Assembly (NCBI GenBank): GCA_018825765.1
Contig: JAHKAQ010000011.1
Location: 1 to 8,969 of the forward strand
Reading direction: 5' to 3'
Length of the DNA stretch: 8,969 nucleotides
Source: Patescibacteria group bacterium
Lineage (GTDB): Bacteria; Patescibacteriota; Minisyncoccia; CAIUEV01; JAHKAQ01
A model generated the notes under the pieces. It ran no database searches and had not been told where the DNA came from. It worked only from the letters and a program-made list of their open reading frames with translations. A program made the position numbers and the translations under genes. Positions 6,441 through 8,969 of the stretch are shown piece after piece (within the stretch, counting starts at the first letter, position 1; the number at the start of each line of letters is the position of its first letter).

Positions 6441-6836
6441 TTATGTACTTGAAGGGCACATAGGTAACACTTTGTTAAATTTGATTGGGGTTTCGTAATT
6501 TAAGGATTCGTGCGGTCTGTTGAAGTTGTATTCTATCAGCCATTGGGTGAGATTCTGATTAAATTGTAGGGTATTTATGGTCATATTGCCAAGACTTACA
6601 AACTCTTCCTGTATTGTCCGGTTAAATCTTTCATTGACCGCGTTGTCTTTGGGAGTTCCGGGTCTTGAATAATATCTTTGAAGCTCTTGATTGTTTAAGG
6701 CGATTCTAAAATATTTTTCAAATTCAGATCCATTATCGGTTTGGATATTGATAATTTCTCCTTGAGTTAAATACATTAAGCGGTTTAAGAAATCAGCCGC
6801 GTTGTAGGAATTGGCCTTTTCATACATTCTGGCAAA
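6441..6836 (-). pseudogene. C-terminal part of a disrupted IS481-family transposase
   Basis: This fragment carries the second half of the DDE integrase core. TDNGSEFE supplies the second catalytic Asp and DNAVNERFNRT the catalytic Glu, followed by the family-typical NFNRPHESLNYETP. From the first internal ATG (6827) it encodes 128 residues. Upstream in frame, TTT GCC AGA (6836-6828) joins it to the N-terminal half at 8111-8773. Restored, the protein would be 352 codons, with catalytic residues at about D197, D255 and E290. The stop TAA is directly outside the terminal repeat. On its own this piece lacks the DNA-binding domain and the first catalytic Asp, so it is presumed inactive. Confidence 0.88.
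6444..6470. repeat. Left terminal inverted repeat of the IS481-like element
   Basis: This 27-bp end pairs with 8791-8818. The inner 13 bp (ACATAGGTAACAC) are identical and the outer part, starting TG(T/C)ACTTGA, differs by a few substitutions and one gap. The last transposase codons run through this repeat, and the stop codon lies just outside it (6441-6443). Confidence 0.8.
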
Positions 6837-6862
6837 TATACTTTACCCCAGAATTCGGACAG
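6837..6862. repeat. Left terminal inverted repeat of the IS3-family element
   Basis: It begins TATACTTTACCCCAGAATTC and ends GGACAG. Aligned with the reverse complement of 8083-8108 it matches at 18 of 26 positions, including a block of ten (CTTTACCCCA). Confidence 0.75.
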
Positions 6863-6896
6863 CATGTTAAGATAGGTTTAAGAGCCGCTAACATGC
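6862..6896 (+). promoter_or_regulatory. Inverted repeat upstream of orfA
   Basis: GCATGTTA (6862-6869) and TAACATGC (6889-6896) are perfect 8-bp arms around a 19-nt loop. The right arm ends 6 nt before the orfA ATG. In an RNA entering from outside the element, the stem would form next to the start and could limit translation. Such protection from readthrough transcripts is known in several insertion sequences, but its role here is inferred. Confidence 0.5.
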
Positions 6897-6902
6897 AAAA
6901 TC

Positions 6903-7193
6903 ATGAGAAATATCAAAAGGAAGCATTCAGCCTCTTTTAAGGCCAGGGTCGCCCTGGAACTGATCAGGGAGACTGAGAGTCAATCCGTTATCTGCTCCCG
7001 CTACGCCATTCATCCGACGCAAGCGAGAAAGTGGAAAGAGGAAGCCCTGGCCGCCATGCAGACGCGATTTAGCGAAAAGGGCAAAGTTTCTGAATCAAAA
7101 GAAAAAGACGAACTAATCGAAGAACTTTACAAGCAAATCGGCCAGCTCAAGGTAGAACTGGACTGGCTCAAAAAAAAATTTGAAAGGATCTGA
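6903..7193 (+). CDS. IS3-family transposase OrfA
   Basis: The 96-residue protein has a helix-turn-helix domain typical of IS3 OrfA (about residues 5-60, KHSASFKARVALEL...ICSRYAIHPTQARKWKEEAL). A leucine-zipper-like tail follows (about 68-93, ELIEELYKQIGQLKVELDWLKKK). It binds the element's ends and provides multimerisation. The frame ends at TGA 7191-7193 after nine As that encode KKK, and it overlaps orfB by 14 nt. No clear Shine-Dalgarno sequence precedes the ATG. The length is normal for the family, so the gene appears intact. Confidence 0.93.
   Translation: MRNIKRKHSASFKARVALELIRETESQSVICSRYAIHPTQARKWKEEALAAMQTRFSEKGKVSESKEKDELIEELYKQIGQLKVELDWLKKKFERI
7170..7178 (+). promoter_or_regulatory. 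A9 slippage tract at the orfA/orfB junction
   Basis: Nine consecutive As lie at the end of orfA. orfB is in the +1 frame relative to orfA. A -1 shift here meets TGA at 7181-7183, whereas loss of one A (or a +1/-2 shift) gives the fusion LKKNLKGSERVRRSLIEP. The tract is a plausible site for polymerase or ribosome slippage, but it does not have the usual -1 geometry of IS3 elements. Confidence 0.5.
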
Positions 7194-8022
7194 ACGGGTA
7201 AGGAGATCTTTAATTGAACCGAATCACAAAATCCCGATCATCCGCCAATGCCAGCTTTTGGGAGTTAACCGCTCTAATTACTATTATCAGCCCAAGCCGA
7301 TAAGCGAAGAAAACCTCAGACTAATGAACCGGATTGACGAAATATACACTAAGTTTCCGTATTACGGTTCGCCAAAAATCACCAGACAGATCAACCGGGA
7401 GTGGGACAAGCCGATTAACCACAAAAGAATCGAAAGGTTAATGGGGATGATGCAAATCCAGGCCATCTTTCCCGGGAGAAACTTAAGCAAGCGAAACAAG
7501 CAGCACCCAATTTATCCGTACCTTTTAAACACAACCAATATCAATTGTCCAAACAAAGTTTGGGGAACCGATATTACCTACGTTCGGGTCGCCGGCAGCT
7601 GGTTTTACCTGGTCGCCATTCTGGATTGGTATTCCCGCTATGTCCTTTCCTGGCGATTGTCCGACAATCTGGAAGTCGATTTTTGCGTGGATGCCTTAAA
7701 AGAAGCCTTAAAGACCGCGGTTCCCGAGTACCACAATTCCGACCAGGGCTCTCAATTCACCGCCGAAGAGTATATCGCGATCCTAAAGAGCCATCCCGAC
7801 ATTCAAATCAGCATGGATTCCCGCGGACGCTGTTTCGATAACATCTTTACTGAAAGACTTTGGCGGTCGGTCAAATACGAAGAGGTTTATCTTAAAGATT
7901 ATCGATCTTTCCTTGAAGCGGAAAAATCATTGGCAGAATATTTCCAGGTCTACAACCACGAAAGATTACACGAATCCCTGAATTACAAAACTCCGGCCGA
8001 AGTATTTTTCCAAATTAACTAA
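7180..8022 (+). CDS. IS3-family transposase OrfB (DDE integrase core)
   Basis: This 280-residue catalytic subunit contains an N-terminal HTH_21-like region (about residues 45-95, ending in HKRIERLMGM) and an rve integrase core. The catalytic triad is visible as D131 (WGTDITY), D188 (NSDQGSQFT) and E225 (FTERLWRS), followed by YNHERLHESLNYKTPAEVFF. D188 and E225 are 36 residues apart, one more than the common DD(35)E spacing. The only in-frame start near the 5' end is TTG at 7180, and the frame is open back to 7156. It may therefore be made by reinitiation, or as an OrfAB fusion after slippage at the A9 tract. The coding sequence is uninterrupted. Confidence 0.93.
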   Translation: MKGSERVRRSLIEPNHKIPIIRQCQLLGVNRSNYYYQPKPISEENLRLMNRIDEIYTKFPYYGSPKITRQINREWDKPINHKRIERLMGMMQIQAIFPGRNLSKRNKQHPIYPYLLNTTNINCPNKVWGTDITYVRVAGSWFYLVAILDWYSRYVLSWRLSDNLEVDFCVDALKEALKTAVPEYHNSDQGSQFTAEEYIAILKSHPDIQISMDSRGRCFDNIFTERLWRSVKYEEVYLKDYRSFLEAEKSLAEYFQVYNHERLHESLNYKTPAEVFFQIN

Positions 8023-8074
8023 ATTTCAATATTTTAAAGGTCGAAAGTCTTAATCAAAGGGTATCTTAAATTTA

Positions 8075-8773
8075 TCATTTTTCTGTCTTGACAATGGGGT
8101 AAAGCTTAAAAGCCACTTTGGTGAAATTATCAATGGCGGTAAAAATATATCTTTTAGCTTGATTCATTCTTAACTCTACTGTATCAAGACATAGCAGGAA
8201 TCCTTTTTTAGGTTTCTTTTTTAATTGGGTGATTCTTTTCTTTTTAGCTGATTTTAATCTTTTTCTGGTAATTCTAGCTGTTTTTACCGGGTGGTAGTAC
8301 AACTTATGTTTCTCAATTACTTTTTGAATCTTCCAGCTGGACAGTTTTTGGTGAAAAGTATTTTCATAGATTTTAGCCAATTTGAATTTAGAATAGCGTA
8401 AATATTTCTTTCTTAATTTAACAATCCTTTGTTCCTGTTCTTGAGTAATCTCTCTTTGTCTTTTGTTCTTAGGAGCTTTGCTTCTGTCACCAAGGCTCCA
8501 TAAATCATTGGGATCAAAGATCTTTTTCCATTTGTAGAAGGTCTTTCTTGAAATGTCGAAATGGCGACAGGTTTTACTCACATTGTTAGATTCCCGGTAG
8601 TAATCAAACCATTTAATTCTTTGCCGGGCCTGTTTAGACAGATCCCGGTATTTAGTTAAATCATTACTCATACGATAGAGAGGCACCAGGTCTCCCACCA
8701 AATAGAAGCCCTGGGCGTACATTTTACTGATTAGGCCTCTATCGTAATACTTTGGCGGCTCGGTGAGAAACAT
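8075..8773 (-). pseudogene. N-terminal part of a disrupted IS481-family transposase
   Basis: The 232-codon frame contains a helix-turn-helix domain (about residues 46-90, ending RHFDISRKTFYKWKKIF), a basic linker (about 165-190) and the start of the DDE core with the first catalytic Asp in LCLDTVE (D197), then FTAIDNFTKVAF. The first 221 codons (8773-8111) belong to this gene. Codon 222 lies in the target duplication, and the final ten (KLYPIVKTEK) come from the IS3 end, finishing at TGA 8075-8077. The remainder of the gene is at 6441-6836. Met35 (8671), beginning MSNDLTKYRDLSKQ, is an alternative start that may fit the family better. The fragment could bind DNA but cannot catalyse transposition. 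Confidence 0.88.
8083..8108. repeat. Right terminal inverted repeat of the IS3-family element
   Basis: The reverse complement begins TAAGCTTTACCCCA and ends AAGACAG, matching the left end at 18 of 26 positions. Base 8108 may belong to the AAA target duplication rather than to the element. Confidence 0.72.
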
Positions 8774-8790
8774 ATTTTGGTAACTTAGAG

Positions 8791-8818
8791 GTGTTACCTA
8801 TGTATCTCATCAAGTGCA
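8791..8818. repeat. Right terminal inverted repeat of the IS481-like element
   Basis: The reverse complement begins TGCACTTGATGAG and ends ACATAGGTAACAC, pairing with 6444-6470. Its inner edge overlaps a small hairpin, GGTAAC/GTTACC (8779-8798), next to the transposase start. That hairpin may affect initiation. Confidence 0.8.
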
Positions 8819-8905
8819 ATTTTACTTAATGTAACGCGACATTTGCGATTACCCGCAAGGAAGTTTTTAGATCAATTTCAAAATGCTCTTTTTCTCCGCC
8901 CGCGT

Positions 8906-8934
8906 TTGGGGTAAATAAAGTTAGGTGATACAAT
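8906..8934 (+). promoter_or_regulatory. Candidate sigma-70-type promoter with extended -10
   Basis: TTGGGG (8906-8911) and TACAAT (8929-8934) are separated by 17 bp. TG at 8926-8927, one base before the -10, makes an extended -10. It lies 26 bp upstream of a start codon with a strong ribosome binding site. The -35 matches only TTG of the consensus. The stretch 8819-8905 shows no gene, only a 5-bp hairpin (TTGCG/CGCAA, 8843-8858). Confidence 0.5.
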
Positions 8935-8948
8935 AAAATAAACTACAA

Positions 8949-8954
8949 AGGAGG
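8949..8954 (+). promoter_or_regulatory. Strong Shine-Dalgarno sequence
   Basis: AAAGGAGGTG contains a full AGGAGG, 6 nt before ATG 8961. This supports that ATG as a real start, although only three codons are visible. None of the host genes in the window with a visible start has a comparable site. Confidence 0.75.
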
Positions 8955-8960
8955 TGTAAT

Positions 8961-8969
8961 ATGGGATGG
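8961..8969 (+). CDS. Start of a gene running out of the window
   Basis: ATG GGA TGG begins a coding region that continues past the right edge. The call rests on the well-placed promoter and Shine-Dalgarno sequence upstream. Three residues (Met-Gly-Trp) say nothing about function. Confidence 0.55.

Larger units (their letters stand above)
6837..8107 (+). mobile_element. IS3-family insertion sequence inside the IS481 transposase gene
   Basis: The element is 1271 bp. Its ends share CTTTACCCCA and a further GACAG as inverted repeats, with 18 of 26 positions matching in an ungapped alignment that uses 8108 as the last base. AAA at 6834-6836 and 8108-8110 is the 3-bp target duplication. Removing the element plus one AAA restores the host transposase frame (...Val-Ala-Phe-Ala-Arg-Met...), which fixes the junction. 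It carries orfA and orfB on the + strand, opposite to the host transposase. The exact tip is uncertain by 1 bp because of the A-run. Confidence 0.88.
6444..8818 (-). mobile_element. IS481-like insertion sequence, interrupted by an IS3-family element
   Basis: Imperfect terminal inverted repeats bound the element: TGTACTTGAAGGG...ACATAGGTAACAC at the left, and on the opposite strand TGCACTTGATGAG...ACATAGGTAACAC at the right. Without the inner IS3 element and its duplicated AAA the unit is 1101 bp, normal for the IS481 family. One transposase gene on the - strand spans it. The flanks AATTTA (6438-6443) and ATTTTA (8819-8824) match at 5 of 6 positions and could be an imperfect target duplication. 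The transposase is split, so this copy cannot make an intact enzyme, but its ends look usable by another copy. Confidence 0.85.

Noticed and set aside
7545..7841. 98-codon open frame inside orfB
   Set aside because: It is in another frame within the DDE catalytic core and its product matches no recognisable motif.
1..8969. Alternative genetic code with TGA as glycine
   Set aside because: TGA ends the fusion protein and orfA at family-typical lengths, and no in-frame TGA interrupts copA or infB.

Overview
The window looks like a chromosomal segment from a low-GC, lysine-rich bacterium, most likely a member of the Candidate Phyla Radiation (Patescibacteria). This is inferred from a short IF-2 lacking the long N-terminal extension, a DUF4446 protein directly upstream of it, very tight gene spacing, host genes without Shine-Dalgarno sequences, and a tRNA gene without encoded CCA. 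TGA is used as a stop (genes ending at 1404 and 7193), so the Gracilibacteria/SR1 code is unlikely. No taxonomic marker search could be run.

Positions 1-3651 (+ strand) hold a copper/heavy-metal module: the last codons of an upstream gene (possibly a CsoR-type repressor), a fused HMA / SafE-UreH-like membrane / cupredoxin protein (52-1404), and a Cu+ P1B-type ATPase, CopA (1426-3651). The genes are 4 and 21 nt apart and probably form one operon. The fusion protein could carry copper between a cytoplasmic binding domain, a membrane core and an extracytoplasmic cupredoxin, while CopA provides ATP-driven export.

Positions 3652-4014 are non-coding but strongly structured. They contain a 53-bp nearly perfect palindrome flanked by a 4-bp direct repeat, a second copy of a tRNA 3' end carrying CCA, four more hairpins, and a 17-bp-stem terminator.

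Positions 4015-6368 (- strand) read, in transcription order, DUF4446 protein, infB (IF-2), tRNA-Pro(UGG) and terminator. This is a compact translation-related operon with 4-nt and 8-nt gaps.

Positions 6444-8818 are a nested mobile element. An IS481-like insertion sequence, with 27/28-bp terminal inverted repeats and its transposase on the - strand, is split by an IS3-family element (about 6837-8107, orfA and orfB on the + strand). Removing the IS3 element and one copy of the AAA target duplication restores a 352-codon transposase frame. The IS481 copy lies 75 bp upstream of the DUF4446-infB operon in the same transcriptional direction.

Positions 8819-8969 carry a plausible promoter, a strong Shine-Dalgarno sequence and the first three codons of a gene that continues out of the window.
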